Positions 20,576 to 28,069 are shown, counted from the first letter of the stretch. The stretch: DNA of 28,069 nucleotides from an uncultured Lachnospiraceae bacterium (GCA_934338765.1 CAKRHL010000009.1:1-28069), one strand, 5' to 3'. Notes: generated by a model not told the origin, from the sequence alone. Translations and numbers: made by a program.

Positions 20576-23074
20576 CTATTCCACCCCTTTGATCCGTTCC
20601 ACCACGGTTCCCTGTCGTTCCAGCACCTTCCATGTTACCACCGGAATTGCAATGCAGACCACAAAGCTGATGGCCGCTGCCAACAGAAGCGGTACAACCG
20701 GCACCAAAAACGAAACGCCCCGGTAATTCATTGTCTGATAGATCAGATAGACGATTCCCATTCCTGCTGTCAGCGTAAGCCCCCATGCTCCCCCTGCATA
20801 AAGAGCTCCTTCCCGGACAAGCATTCCCATGAGCTGCCGGTCAGTCATGCCGACACTTTCCATTACCGACAGCTCCGTCATCCGGCTCTGCACGTTTACC
20901 ACAAAGGTATTCATATAGTTCATGATCCCAATAAACGCAAGAATCAATACAATACCCATTCCGATCTGAGGCATGTTGCCCTGTGCCTTTCGCATTTCGT
21001 CTGCCTCCTCGATCTTGGATTCCCAGGAAAAGTCCCTTGCATTGGCATCCTTCTTCAAAAGTGACAAAACCGCCTTCTCCGTCCCACGGTCATACTCCTT
21101 CTTATAACAGATCCCCGCTTTCAGAATAAACGCTTCCTCGTCAAACGACTTCACCACCTGATCGCTGACAATGAGTGTTGGGGGATATCCAAGAAGTGCT
21201 GTGTAATAGGAGTCATCCGTTACCCCCGCCACCGTAAAGCTTTTATTCTTTTTGCTGTTCCGATAGAGCGTACATGTCACTTTTTTGCCCACGAGATCCT
21301 TATCGGCAAGCTCCAGTCCATTCCGGTAAATAATACACGCCTTTCCCGCAAGGAAATCCTTTTGGGATATGGACGTTTCAAACGTCTGATTCAGACGATC
21401 AAATTCCTGTTCGTCTATGCCAAGCAGACTGGTTCCAAAGTTTTCAGGATGCTCCCGGTACTCCTTTCGCTCCTTTTCATAAGGTATGCTCATCCATTTT
21501 GCATAAAATTCCTTCATCCACGATTCCATGAAATCCGGTTCCCATGGAATGGTAATCTCCGAAAATAACACTGCATGCATCTCGGCAATGTCTTTCCGGC
21601 TGCGGATCGACTTCACCAGGGCGCTGCTAAAAATATCTTTCCGGTCCTTTGCCTTTTCCTTGGTGCCTGTATCGTTTTGGATAACGAGATCTGTGTCCAT
21701 GTTATTGGACACGATCGTGCGCGCAGCCTGGCCATCCAGCATTGTGACAACACAAAGATACACGGACAGGCTCATTGCCAGAGACAAAAGAACCATCACA
21801 GTCCGTTTTTTATCCTTCACAAACTGCTCCAGGGAAATCCGTGTGATGACATTCCCACGCGTTGCTTTTCTGACTCTCCTCGTTCCCGATGACGAACGGT
21901 ATCCCAGTGCTTCCAGCGGAGAAATCTTTGCCGCCTTTCGCACCGGCTTCCAGCCCGCCAGACCGATCGTAAGCCCCGCCAGCAATATGGTCACCACCAA
22001 AACCGCCGGGTGAAACTGTACACCGATCGCACCCACATACCCCTTCCGTATTCCGAGACTTTTTACGATAACCGGAAGCAGAAAAAACGAAATAAACGCT
22101 CCTGCCACACAGCCGCTTCCGATGCCTGCAGATCCTACCAGCAGCAGCTGTTCTTTCAGCATACCCCTGATCTGCCGCTCCGTCATGCCGATGGTCTGAA
22201 GCAGTCCATAATGCCGTACCCTGCCTGCCACAGAAAGATACATAATATTGTAGATCAGCAAATAAGCACACAGACAGGTAATGATACCCAGCCCGATAAG
22301 TCCTTCAAGGATCTTAACGGATTCCCCCAGATCTGAGACAAAAAAAAGATTCTGCTGTTTCCCCAGTTTCATACTCTTTATAAATGCATTCTGCGTTTTC
22401 TTTGTCATCAGTCTCTGACGAAAGCTTAAAAAATATCTTCCGGATGCAGCATCGGAACGCTTCCATCCCGACTGCTCATAAAACGCTTTGGACATATAGA
22501 ACATCTTCTTCGTTCCGTAACCATCCCATATCCCGCTGATCCGGAAGGTTCCCTTCTGTACACCATTATACTCCCCATAAGTCACGGTAATGGAATCACC
22601 GACCTTAAGCTCTCCGTAACCGCATCCCTCTAATGCCTCTTTTGTCACCATGATCTCATCTTCCGCAACCGGATATTTCCCCTCTAACTTCTCCCTTGCC
22701 GGTTTCATCATTTTTGACCAGTAATTTTCATCTGCCCAGCCAAGTCCGACGTTCGGCGTATTATCGCGGTCCGTTTTCTCGACCCAGCCGCAAAGACCAA
22801 GAAAGCCTGTCAGCGTAATATCCGGATTCTTCCCGCACTTCTGCGCCTGTTCCCCTGTTACACCATACATGATCGCATCAAACTCCGCCCCGGACAGCCG
22901 GATGTTTTGAATCTTCTGCAGCTTAAAATAAGTGACACCTACCGTAAAGATTGTAAATATCATAAAGGAGGAAAGAAAAATGGCCAGAAATAACGTCACA
23001 GTCCTCCTTTTGCCTGTCTTCAATGAATGACGTGCCATTCTCTTAATAACAGCATTGTTGGGATTTTTAAGCAT
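20576..23074 (-). CDS. FtsX-type ABC permease (Bce/Vex-like)
   Basis: An 832-residue membrane subunit of a MacB/BceB-like exporter. An N-terminal helix (about 24-50, TVTLFLAIFLSSFMIFTIFTVG), a long extracellular domain, then a first FtsX domain of three helices (about 255-395; GLIGLGIITCLCAYLLIYNI, LLQTIGMTERQIRGMLKEQ, TILLAGLTIGLAG). The second half repeats this plan: helix near 425 (RTVMVLLSLAMSLSVYLCVV), outer domain, and a second FtsX domain at the C-terminus (VMESVGMTDRQLMGMLVREG). ATG 23074 overlaps the ATPase stop by 8 nt (GATGCTTAA), with GGAAG as ribosome binding site. With the two-component system upstream this suggests export or sensing of a cell-envelope-active antimicrobial. Confidence 0.93.
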   Translation of the reverse strand: MLKNPNNAVIKRMARHSLKTGKRRTVTLFLAIFLSSFMIFTIFTVGVTYFKLQKIQNIRLSGAEFDAIMYGVTGEQAQKCGKNPDITLTGFLGLCGWVEKTDRDNTPNVGLGWADENYWSKMMKPAREKLEGKYPVAEDEIMVTKEALEGCGYGELKVGDSITVTYGEYNGVQKGTFRISGIWDGYGTKKMFYMSKAFYEQSGWKRSDAASGRYFLSFRQRLMTKKTQNAFIKSMKLGKQQNLFFVSDLGESVKILEGLIGLGIITCLCAYLLIYNIMYLSVAGRVRHYGLLQTIGMTERQIRGMLKEQLLLVGSAGIGSGCVAGAFISFFLLPVIVKSLGIRKGYVGAIGVQFHPAVLVVTILLAGLTIGLAGWKPVRKAAKISPLEALGYRSSSGTRRVRKATRGNVITRISLEQFVKDKKRTVMVLLSLAMSLSVYLCVVTMLDGQAARTIVSNNMDTDLVIQNDTGTKEKAKDRKDIFSSALVKSIRSRKDIAEMHAVLFSEITIPWEPDFMESWMKEFYAKWMSIPYEKERKEYREHPENFGTSLLGIDEQEFDRLNQTFETSISQKDFLAGKACIIYRNGLELADKDLVGKKVTCTLYRNSKKNKSFTVAGVTDDSYYTALLGYPPTLIVSDQVVKSFDEEAFILKAGICYKKEYDRGTEKAVLSLLKKDANARDFSWESKIEEADEMRKAQGNMPQIGMGIVLILAFIGIMNYMNTFVVNVQSRMTELSVMESVGMTDRQLMGMLVREGALYAGGAWGLTLTAGMGIVYLIYQTMNYRGVSFLVPVVPLLLAAAISFVVCIAIPVVTWKVLERQGTVVERIKGVE

Positions 23075-23768
23075 CAGTATCACTTCCCTTCCGTGTGTCC
23101 CCTACGATCCTGCCGTCCTCAATATGAACAATACGGTCGGCGAGCTGGGCAATATCCCGGTCGTGTGTGATCAGGATCAATGTCTGACAAAACTGCTTTG
23201 CAGCCATCTTTAAAAGCCCCAGCACATCATGGCTGGTGGCACTGTCCAGATTGCCGGTGGGCTCATCTGCCAGAATAATTGCAGGCTTCGCCGCAAGTGC
23301 TCTGGCAATTGCGGCTCTCTGCTGCTGCCCTCCCGACAGATTTCCCGGCAAAGTGTCCTTTTTTTCGGTCAGGCCTAATAACTCCAGTATTTCTTTGACA
23401 TACTCCCGATCTACATGTCTGCCGTCCAGCTCCACCGGCAGGATTACATTTTCGTACACGCTCAGATCCGGCACCAGATTATAATTCTGAAAAATAAAAC
23501 CAATATTTCTTCGCCGGAAAATAGCAAGCTGCTCCTTCTTTAATCCCAAAAGCGCCTTGCCATCTACCACAACTTCTCCCGAAGTGGGGATATCAAGACC
23601 ACCCAGCATATGAAGCAGTGTACTTTTTCCTGATCCGCTCTTTCCGATAATGGCCACAAATTCATGCTCCTTCACACAAAAATCGACGCCATCCAAAGCT
23701 TTTACCGTATTGTTTCCCATTTCATAATATTTCCTGAGATCTTTCGTCTCTACGATATACTGTCCCAT
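23067..23768 (-). CDS. ABC transporter ATPase (LolD/BceA-like)
   Basis: A 233-residue ATPase of the MacB/LolD/BceA group. Walker A IGKSGSGKST (about 41-50), Q-loop IFQNYNLVPDLSVYEN, signature LSGGQQQRAAIARALA, Walker B IILADEPTGNLDSATS, H-loop LITHDRDIAQLADR. ATG 23768 follows AAGAGGAGGAAAACC. Its stop overlaps the start of the FtsX permease, so both are made together as a complex. It lies 159 nt downstream of the histidine kinase, a gap with a palindrome and possible second promoter. Members of this kind typically detach antimicrobial peptides from their lipid targets. Confidence 0.95.
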   Translation of the reverse strand: MGQYIVETKDLRKYYEMGNNTVKALDGVDFCVKEHEFVAIIGKSGSGKSTLLHMLGGLDIPTSGEVVVDGKALLGLKKEQLAIFRRRNIGFIFQNYNLVPDLSVYENVILPVELDGRHVDREYVKEILELLGLTEKKDTLPGNLSGGQQQRAAIARALAAKPAIILADEPTGNLDSATSHDVLGLLKMAAKQFCQTLILITHDRDIAQLADRIVHIEDGRIVGDTRKGSDTDA

Positions 23769-23909
23769 GGTTTTCCTCCTCTTTCAACAGATATAATGCC
23801 ATGGATCACTCCGGTGCCATACAATTTCCGGAATATTGCAAGCATCCCCAATCCCTGACTCTTACATCATATCATCGAAAAATCACAAACCGGTCTCAAT
23901 GAAAAATCA

Positions 23910-23923
23910 TCACAAAATTGTGA
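23910..23923 (-). promoter_or_regulatory. palindrome in the kinase-ABC gap, possible operator
   Basis: TCACAAAATTGTGA is a perfect 14-bp palindrome starting just after the kinase stop and about 145 nt before the ATPase gene. In the Bce paradigm the response regulator activates a separate promoter upstream of the ABC genes, so this site or a direct repeat nearby could be its target. No good -35/-10 pair was identified. Confidence 0.3.
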
Positions 23924-23927
23924 CTTT

Positions 23928-24848
23928 TTATACAGGAAGATACAACCGGAAGCAGGCTCCCTTCCCTGCCTCTGACCGCACCTCAATGTAGCCCTTCTGT
24001 AATTCAATAATCCTTCTGGCAAGATATAGTCCGATTCCCACACCGGGTTTATCGTGAACCTCCGGTTCCCGGTAAAATCTCGTAAAAATCTGTGCCTGCC
24101 GTTCCACGGCAATTCCTTTTCCCGTATCCGCAATAGCAATCTGCCAGAATATCTCCTGTCTCTCCACGGAAAGATGAATCTGCCCACCGGATTCCGTATA
24201 CTTCACTGCATTGTCCAATATATTGGACACCGCCTCCTGCGTCCATTTTCCGTCATGGGGCACCATCATTCCATCCGGACAATCCACAAACAGATCAATC
24301 TCCTTGGCCGCTGCCGCCGGAACCACATCCGCAACAGCACGACGGATCGTCTCTGACAGATCCTGCTTTTCCCGCCGGATCTGCAAAATCCCTGTCTCCA
24401 GCCGGGACATTTTTACCATACTCTGCATCAGAAAATCCATTTTTTCCGTCTGTTCACACAGCTTTGCCAGAAATCCGGCTCCCTCCTCAGAAAGCGTTTC
24501 ATCCTCCAGCAGCTCCAGATAAAGCTTCATATTGGCCAAAGGCGTCCGTGTCTGATGGGAAATGTCCGAGATCAGTCCCTTGACCGTCTCCTTCTCCCGA
24601 AGACTTTCCTCCTGCTTTTTTTGAAAGACATGTTCTGCCTTTGCAAGCTGTGTCTCTGTTCGATCCCAGAGGCTGTCCGTCAGCTCTCCCTGCCGCTTCC
24701 ATTCCTTTCCGGTTACAATGGCGTCCAGTGCCTGCTCCACCTTCCCGGCAAACTGCACCACCTCTTTACGCAAACAATAGTTTCTCCGCAAAAGCACCAC
24801 TACCGCAATTCCCAAAGCCATCATTCCGATTCCAATTATCCAATCCAT
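23928..24848 (-). CDS. sensor histidine kinase
   Basis: A 306-residue membrane kinase paired with the adjacent response regulator. One N-terminal membrane segment (about 3-21), no extracellular sensor domain, a linker with coiled-coil character, HisKA with the phosphorylated His98 in DISHQTRTPLANMK, then HATPase with N-box NILDNAVKYTESGG, DTGKGI, and GVGIGLYLARRIIELQ. Lack of an outer sensor fits kinases that take their signal from the partner ABC permease, though Bce-type kinases normally have two membrane helices and this one has one. ATG 24848 overlaps the regulator's end by 13 nt, with GGAGTGGGATATCA as ribosome binding site. Confidence 0.95.
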   Translation of the reverse strand: MDWIIGIGMMALGIAVVVLLRRNYCLRKEVVQFAGKVEQALDAIVTGKEWKRQGELTDSLWDRTETQLAKAEHVFQKKQEESLREKETVKGLISDISHQTRTPLANMKLYLELLEDETLSEEGAGFLAKLCEQTEKMDFLMQSMVKMSRLETGILQIRREKQDLSETIRRAVADVVPAAAAKEIDLFVDCPDGMMVPHDGKWTQEAVSNILDNAVKYTESGGQIHLSVERQEIFWQIAIADTGKGIAVERQAQIFTRFYREPEVHDKPGVGIGLYLARRIIELQKGYIEVRSEAGKGACFRLYLPV

Positions 24849-25504
24849 TGATATCCCACTCCATATACATTAGAAATATATTTATGCTCCGCATCCTCCA
24901 ACTTCTGCCGCAATCGGTTTACATTTACTGCCAGAGCGTGTTTATCCACAAACTGACCGCCACTGTCCCATAAACGGTCCAGCATCACCTCGTAAGTCAA
25001 AAGCTGCCCCCGGTTTGAAAGAAACAGACGCAGCATCCGGACCTCCGTCGGCGTCACGCTGCACTCTCTGCCATCCACATATAATCTCGCCTGCTCCAGA
25101 TCCATCCTCAGATGATCATCCTGAAACGCCAGACTGCCCGCCGGTGTCATTCTCTTTAAAATCACATCCAGTTTCTTGAGCAAAATCTTCATGGAAAAAG
25201 GCTTCGTCACATAATCCTCCGCTCCCGACTCATATCCTTCCAGCGCATCCTCCTCCAGATCCCTTGCCGTCAGATAGATCACCGGCACCTCTCTCTGCGC
25301 CTTTGCCCAACGGCAAAACGTGTAGCCCTCTCCATCCGGCAGATTCACATCCAGCAGCACCAGACAGATCTTTTCCCGGACAAATATTCTCTCTGCCTCC
25401 CGGATACAGTCTGCACGAAGCACGCCATATCCTGCTTTTTCCAGAGCATAACCGATCGTCTGATTTAAGTCCGGATCATCCTCTATGATCAAAATGTTCT
25501 GCAT
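24836..25504 (-). CDS. OmpR-family response regulator
   Basis: A 222-residue DNA-binding response regulator. Receiver domain with the acidic pocket IIEDDPD (Asp9, Asp10), phosphoacceptor Asp52 in VLLDVNLPDGEG, Thr in IYLTARD and Lys in YVTKPFS. The C-terminal winged helix shows TPTEVRMLRLFLSNRGQLLTYEVML then LWDS and VNRLRQKLEDA. ATG 25504 follows AAAAAGGAGGGAAGAC; the open frame extends 20 codons upstream but without a proper start site. It heads a four-gene run: regulator, kinase, ATPase, permease. Its own promoter appears to be an extended -10 (25525-25533). Confidence 0.96.
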   Translation of the reverse strand: MQNILIIEDDPDLNQTIGYALEKAGYGVLRADCIREAERIFVREKICLVLLDVNLPDGEGYTFCRWAKAQREVPVIYLTARDLEEDALEGYESGAEDYVTKPFSMKILLKKLDVILKRMTPAGSLAFQDDHLRMDLEQARLYVDGRECSVTPTEVRMLRLFLSNRGQLLTYEVMLDRLWDSGGQFVDKHALAVNVNRLRQKLEDAEHKYISNVYGVGYQWIG

Positions 25505-25524
25505 GTCTTCCCTCCTTTTTGCAC

Positions 25525-25533
25525 ATTGTACCA
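25525..25533 (-). promoter_or_regulatory. extended -10 promoter of the RR-HK-ABC run
   Basis: TGGTACAAT on the minus strand (TG-N-TACAAT), 20 nt upstream of the start codon's ribosome binding site region. The -35 position (CTCTTT) is poor, so activation by a regulator or reliance on the extended -10 is likely. Confidence 0.45.
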
Positions 25534-25555
25534 CGGAAAGGATATAAAAAGAGAA

Positions 25556-25598
25556 AAAAAGCAAACAATCTCAATATTGTGAGAATGTTTGCTTTTTA
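25556..25598 (-). terminator. bidirectional terminator downstream of the DUF3800 gene
   Basis: AAAAGCAAACA-A-TCTCA (25557-25573) pairs with TGAGA-A-TGTTTGCTTTT (25580-25596), 16 pairs with one mismatch. On the minus strand it ends with seven T; on the plus strand with five. It lies about 115 nt past the DUF3800 stop and insulates the regulator promoter. Confidence 0.85.
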
Positions 25599-25638
25599 CG
25601 CTTCCAAATATTACATATTACATATATTCAAAAATCCG

Positions 25639-25667
25639 TTGACTCTATGTAAAATTTTTCGTATAAT
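25639..25667 (+). promoter_or_regulatory. strong plus-strand promoter facing the 3' end of the DUF3800 gene
   Basis: TTGACT (25639-25644), 17 nt, TATAAT (25662-25667). There is no plus-strand gene downstream; the transcript would run into the 3' end of the DUF3800 gene after about 40 nt. Confidence 0.6.
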
Positions 25668-25673
25668 ATTATT

Positions 25674-25717
25674 GAACCACTGAACCCGCAGATGCGATGT
25701 AGGTGGTGTTTTTATTT
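25674..25717 (+). ncRNA. possible short RNA ending at a hairpin and T-run
   Basis: From the promoter at 25639-25667 the predicted RNA has nested arms ACCAC (25676-25680) with GTGGT (25703-25707) and CGCA with TGCG (25687-25696), separated by symmetric 6-nt internal loops, followed by TGTTTTTATTT. It looks like a small terminator-ended RNA of about 44 nt overlapping the DUF3800 stop codon on the opposite strand. The stem is short, so it may instead be a plain antisense transcript. Confidence 0.35.
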
Positions 25718-26503
25718 AGGATATATTACTAAACCGTATACATTTGATTCATTTGCTTTCAAGTTTAATCTACCTGATTTTTTCAAAGTAGCCATTACTC
25801 TCTTTACAAATACGCTATCAATTACATTCCCCACACGTCGTGGTAATTCTTCATTTCTATATTCCTTCTTAAAATATAAATGAACGAAAAATGACACAAA
25901 ATCACATATTTGAATAAAATATGATTCTGCAGAATTCTTTTCCAAAATGTCTTCTATCATATTGGTAATCGGTTGATTAACAAAGCCATATGAATATTTG
26001 GATTGAATTGGATTAAAAGCCCGAATTGCTCTGGCCGTCTTTCTCATCGGTGCAATTCTACCTTCATCTGTAATAATAACGTAATCCCACTCTCCATTAC
26101 TATCATTTTCGATACGTTGAATATTATACTTCAAAGCATTTTCCAGTACATGATAATTTCCATCTTTAAACCTGGTTTTATCAATAATAACATTAACTAT
26201 TTTCAAATCCATATCCGCAATCGTTAAAGTAAATGCTTTTATTATTTCCTGTTTCACTTCTTTGGTCCATTTATAATTGCGATATGGATTTTTGTCTGTC
26301 AAAAAATGTTTCGTATGCATTTCTTCTGTAACATGGAATCCATACTTATCTCGTAGTTCTTTGCGTAAGCTGCGCATCAGATTAAAATTTCTCTGCCAAC
26401 TTTCTGCAGGCATATATAGACTGGTCAATATGAAATGATCCGATGACGTTGTTGTCACTCCATCATCCCCTGTTTCATCAAAATATGCAATATATGTTTT
26501 CAT
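25712..26503 (-). CDS. DUF3800 domain protein
   Basis: A 263-residue protein of the DUF3800 family: IAYFDETGDDG near the N-terminus (Asp9, Glu10, Asp13) followed by DHFILTSLYMP, a central ITDEGRIAPMRKTARAIR and the C-terminal IQICDFVSFFVHLYFKKEY with its conserved Asp. The acidic residues suggest a metal-dependent RNase-H-like or nuclease fold, and family members are often carried with mobile and defence loci, sometimes with associated RNAs. ATG 26503 follows GGGAAGGAAGTCA. It is a single-gene unit with a promoter (26580-26607) and terminator (25556-25598). Codon use is AT-rich compared with neighbours, suggesting horizontal acquisition. Function is not established. Confidence 0.88.
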   Translation of the reverse strand: MKTYIAYFDETGDDGVTTTSSDHFILTSLYMPAESWQRNFNLMRSLRKELRDKYGFHVTEEMHTKHFLTDKNPYRNYKWTKEVKQEIIKAFTLTIADMDLKIVNVIIDKTRFKDGNYHVLENALKYNIQRIENDSNGEWDYVIITDEGRIAPMRKTARAIRAFNPIQSKYSYGFVNQPITNMIEDILEKNSAESYFIQICDFVSFFVHLYFKKEYRNEELPRRVGNVIDSVFVKRVMATLKKSGRLNLKANESNVYGLVIYPK

Positions 26504-26579
26504 TGACTTCCTTCCCTTATGTAAATAATCACTCTCTTACCTTGTGTCTAAAATAATCATCAAAAATACTTATGGTAAT

Positions 26580-26607
26580 AGTATATCATTTACATTAGGA
26601 ATAGCAA
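26580..26607 (-). promoter_or_regulatory. promoter of the DUF3800 gene
   Basis: On the minus strand TTGCTA (26602-26607), 16 nt, TATACT (26580-26585), about 75 nt before the start codon. Confidence 0.45.
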
Positions 26608-26642
26608 GGGGACTCCTTCTTGTTTCCTCTCTTTTTATCCCC

Positions 26643-27740
26643 TTACCGGAAATCCCGGATCCGCCGCAGCGCCGGCAAAGAATTTCCGTCATAATCAAAC
26701 AATGCCTGATTGGCCCATTCATTTCCTCCCGGTCCTTCCTCGCCGGTATAACGAAGTGCCGCCTCCGTGGCCCATCCGCAGCCCGGCACCGGAATCCATG
26801 CCGGCTCCCAGTAGTAAAAGCCCAGACCGCCGGGAACAGACTTGATCCTGTGCATAATATCCTCCATAAAATCAGCCTGCCCCTTAGGAGTCATAGGATA
26901 TTCGAGATTTTCCACAAGCTCTGGTTTTGTCGCCATACCCTTTAAGTTTTTATCCGGATCACCCTCCCGGTCACGGTAATCCTCCATGGTAAATCCCATA
27001 GACACCTCCGCTACCACCAGCTCTTTCTGATAGCGTCTCGCCAAATCCCGCATATTGTATTCCAGCTGATCCAGCGTTCCATGCCAGAACGGATAATAGG
27101 AAAGACCGATCACATCAAAATCCTCCCCACGCTCCATAAAATGATCAAACCATTCTACATAGATTTCATTGAAGCCGCCATTATCCAGATGGATCATAAT
27201 TTTCACCTGATCATCCACCTCTCTGACACCACGGATTCCTGCATTAATATATTTTGCAAGCTGATCGAAATTAGGTTTCTGACCGGTCGGCCACAAAAGT
27301 CCGTTGGTAAGCTCATTTCCCACCTGTACCATGGTTGGGGCCACACCGGCCTCCCGCAGTGCCGTCATTGTACTGACCGTATATTCGTACACTGCCTCCT
27401 CCAACTGCTCCGGTCCGTATCCCTGCCATGCCTTCGGCACAATCTGCTTCCCCGGATCTGCCCAGAAATCACTGTAATGATAATCCAGCAAAAATCCCAA
27501 TCCCGCTGCCTTTGCACGCTTTGCCATCCGGATTGTTCTGTCCAGATCATTTGTTCCTGCGCCATACGGATTCCCCTGTTCATCATAAGGATCATTCCAG
27601 AGACGCAGGCGGACAGAATTTACTCCGTACCGCTTCAATATATCCAGAAGATCAGCTTCCTCCCCAAAATCATAATATTTTGCCCCACACGCTTCTTCCT
27701 CCAAAAGCGTGGAAATATCCATTCCCTTGATTATTTTCAT
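26643..27740 (-). CDS. GH53 endo-beta-1,4-galactanase, no signal peptide
   Basis: A 365-residue family 53 glycosidase that cuts beta-1,4-galactan of pectic arabinogalactan. Family motifs: GMDISTLLEEE, NSVRLRLWNDP, LLDYHYSDFWADPGKQ, the acid/base in VQVGNELTNGLLWP (Glu143), DVIGLSYYPFWHG, and the nucleophile in VVAEVSMGF (Glu245), ending with YYWEPAWIP. ATG 27740 follows AAAGGAGAAGGAAAGACT; the upstream extension of the frame is not preceded by one. No signal peptide is present, whereas characterised GH53 enzymes such as GanB are usually secreted, so this one probably works on imported oligosaccharides in the cytoplasm. It follows a GH42 beta-galactosidase gene (27936 to edge) on the same strand. 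Confidence 0.94.
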   Translation of the reverse strand: MKIIKGMDISTLLEEEACGAKYYDFGEEADLLDILKRYGVNSVRLRLWNDPYDEQGNPYGAGTNDLDRTIRMAKRAKAAGLGFLLDYHYSDFWADPGKQIVPKAWQGYGPEQLEEAVYEYTVSTMTALREAGVAPTMVQVGNELTNGLLWPTGQKPNFDQLAKYINAGIRGVREVDDQVKIMIHLDNGGFNEIYVEWFDHFMERGEDFDVIGLSYYPFWHGTLDQLEYNMRDLARRYQKELVVAEVSMGFTMEDYRDREGDPDKNLKGMATKPELVENLEYPMTPKGQADFMEDIMHRIKSVPGGLGFYYWEPAWIPVPGCGWATEAALRYTGEEGPGGNEWANQALFDYDGNSLPALRRIRDFR

Positions 27741-27822
27741 AGTCTTTCCTTCTCCTTTCCATATCATAGATTTACAACACAGGGGAGCTTGTTCCCCTGC
27801 ACAAAATTTCAGATAATAACTC

Positions 27823-27861
27823 ACAAAACGACAGCCCTGTGTCTAAATACAGAGCTGCCGT
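27823..27861 (-). terminator. terminator-like hairpin between the GH42 and GH53 genes
   Basis: ACG-A-CAGC-C-CTGT (27828-27840) pairs with ACAG-A-GCTG-C-CGT (27849-27861), 11 pairs with two mismatches, and on the minus strand is followed by TTTTG. It could reduce or stop readthrough from GH42 into GH53; a CAGGGGA/TTCCCCTG hairpin follows at 27778-27799. Confidence 0.6.
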
Positions 27862-27880
27862 CCGAGACGATACAATTATA

Positions 27881-27901
27881 TTTAATACATTAGGTATTAA
27901 A
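27881..27901. promoter_or_regulatory. perfect inverted repeat, possible operator
   Basis: TTTAATAC (27881-27888) and GTATTAAA (27894-27901) with a 5-nt centre form a perfect 21-bp inverted repeat between the GH42 stop and the hairpin. It may be a regulator site for the GH53 gene; no promoter could be placed with confidence. Confidence 0.3.
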
Positions 27902-27935
27902 ATCTTTTTTGATAAAATTACGCTTTCCCTTTATA

Positions 27936-28069
27936 TTATTCCTGTTTTGCTTTTACCACCATCACACCATACGGTTCCAGCTTTACGGTGCCATCACAAA
28001 TCTTCTGCGTCAGCAGATCTGTTCCATGGATTCCGTCTATCTGCTTTTCCTTTTCTTCCAGATTTAACA
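27936..28069 (-). CDS. C-terminus of a probable GH42 beta-galactosidase (runs off the right edge)
   Basis: A 44-codon fragment, open to the window end and closing at TAA 27936-27938. The reading ends GIHGTDLLTQKICDGTVKLE and PYGVMVVKAKQE, matching the C-terminal beta domain of family 42 galactosidases, which typically ends in a KLEPYGVMVL-like strand. Its place directly upstream of a GH53 galactanase gene on the same strand, as in ganA/ganB clusters, supports the call. Only the tail is visible, so catalytic residues cannot be checked. Confidence 0.75.
   Translation of the reverse strand, partial: LNLEEKEKQIDGIHGTDLLTQKICDGTVKLEPYGVMVVKAKQE

Overview
The window looks like chromosome from a Gram-positive, low-to-mid GC Firmicute, most likely a gut Lachnospiraceae (Clostridia). 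The basis is strong AGGAGG-type ribosome binding sites, TTGACA/TATAAT-type promoters, intrinsic terminators, paired ECF sigma/anti-sigma operons, a Bce-like ABC/two-component module, BspA-like leucine-rich repeats and galactan-degrading glycosidases. Genus cannot be fixed from the sequence alone. No tRNA, rRNA, transposase, integrase or CRISPR array was seen.

Layout. (1) 1-1560 is AT-rich and accessory in character: a run of four tiny minus-strand reading frames, one of them a 57-residue glycine-zipper, bacteriocin-like peptide, followed by a divergently arranged hicB (-) / hicA (+) toxin-antitoxin pair with a well-preserved promoter/operator. (2) 1637-5134 holds two tandem ECF sigma / membrane anti-sigma operons, all minus. 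The first has a palindrome-rich element with duplicated ends between its two genes, and a promoter region with repeated TTTC(G)GGAAA boxes. (3) 5333-7075 is adenine deaminase. (4) 7189-9491 has three minus-strand genes: a membrane protein with a duplicated acidic N-terminal motif, a bacterial PH-domain membrane protein and an LRAT-fold putative thiol hydrolase/acyltransferase. (5) 9709-14492 has a 1275-residue secreted mosaic surface protein with a Pro/Thr/Glu repeat region, preceded by a GT8 glycosyltransferase whose reading frame overlaps it by 118 nt. (6) 14706-17542 (+) is a three-gene ABC importer of the TrpX / branched-chain-permease type, with its own promoter and terminator; 17671-18621 is a Gfo/Idh/MocA oxidoreductase. 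(7) 18648-19595 (-) is a BASS/SBF-family transporter with a long structured leader that also carries a 39-codon frame overlapping its start by ATGA. (8) 20060-20563 (+) is an AT-rich islet: a multi-hairpin RNA ending in an intrinsic terminator, directly followed by an orphan 114-residue gene. (9) 20576-25504 (-) is response regulator, histidine kinase, ABC ATPase and FtsX-type permease, a likely antimicrobial-peptide or cell-envelope stress module. (10) 25639-26503 is a lone DUF3800 gene with a strong opposite-strand promoter aimed at its 3' end. (11) 26643 to the right edge (-) is a cytoplasmic GH53 endo-galactanase and the C-terminus of a probable GH42 beta-galactosidase, a galactan utilisation pair.

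How parts work together: the sigma/anti-sigma pairs and the RR-HK-ABC module are envelope-signalling systems; the surface protein, possibly modified by the adjacent GT8 enzyme, and the galactan enzymes fit a gut, plant-glycan-using lifestyle. The three AT-rich islets (1-1.6 kb, 19.6-20.6 kb, 25.6-26.6 kb) hold the least explained genes. The best candidate for an undescribed system is the 20.06-20.56 kb RNA plus orphan gene; second is the tiny-peptide cluster at 196-670.
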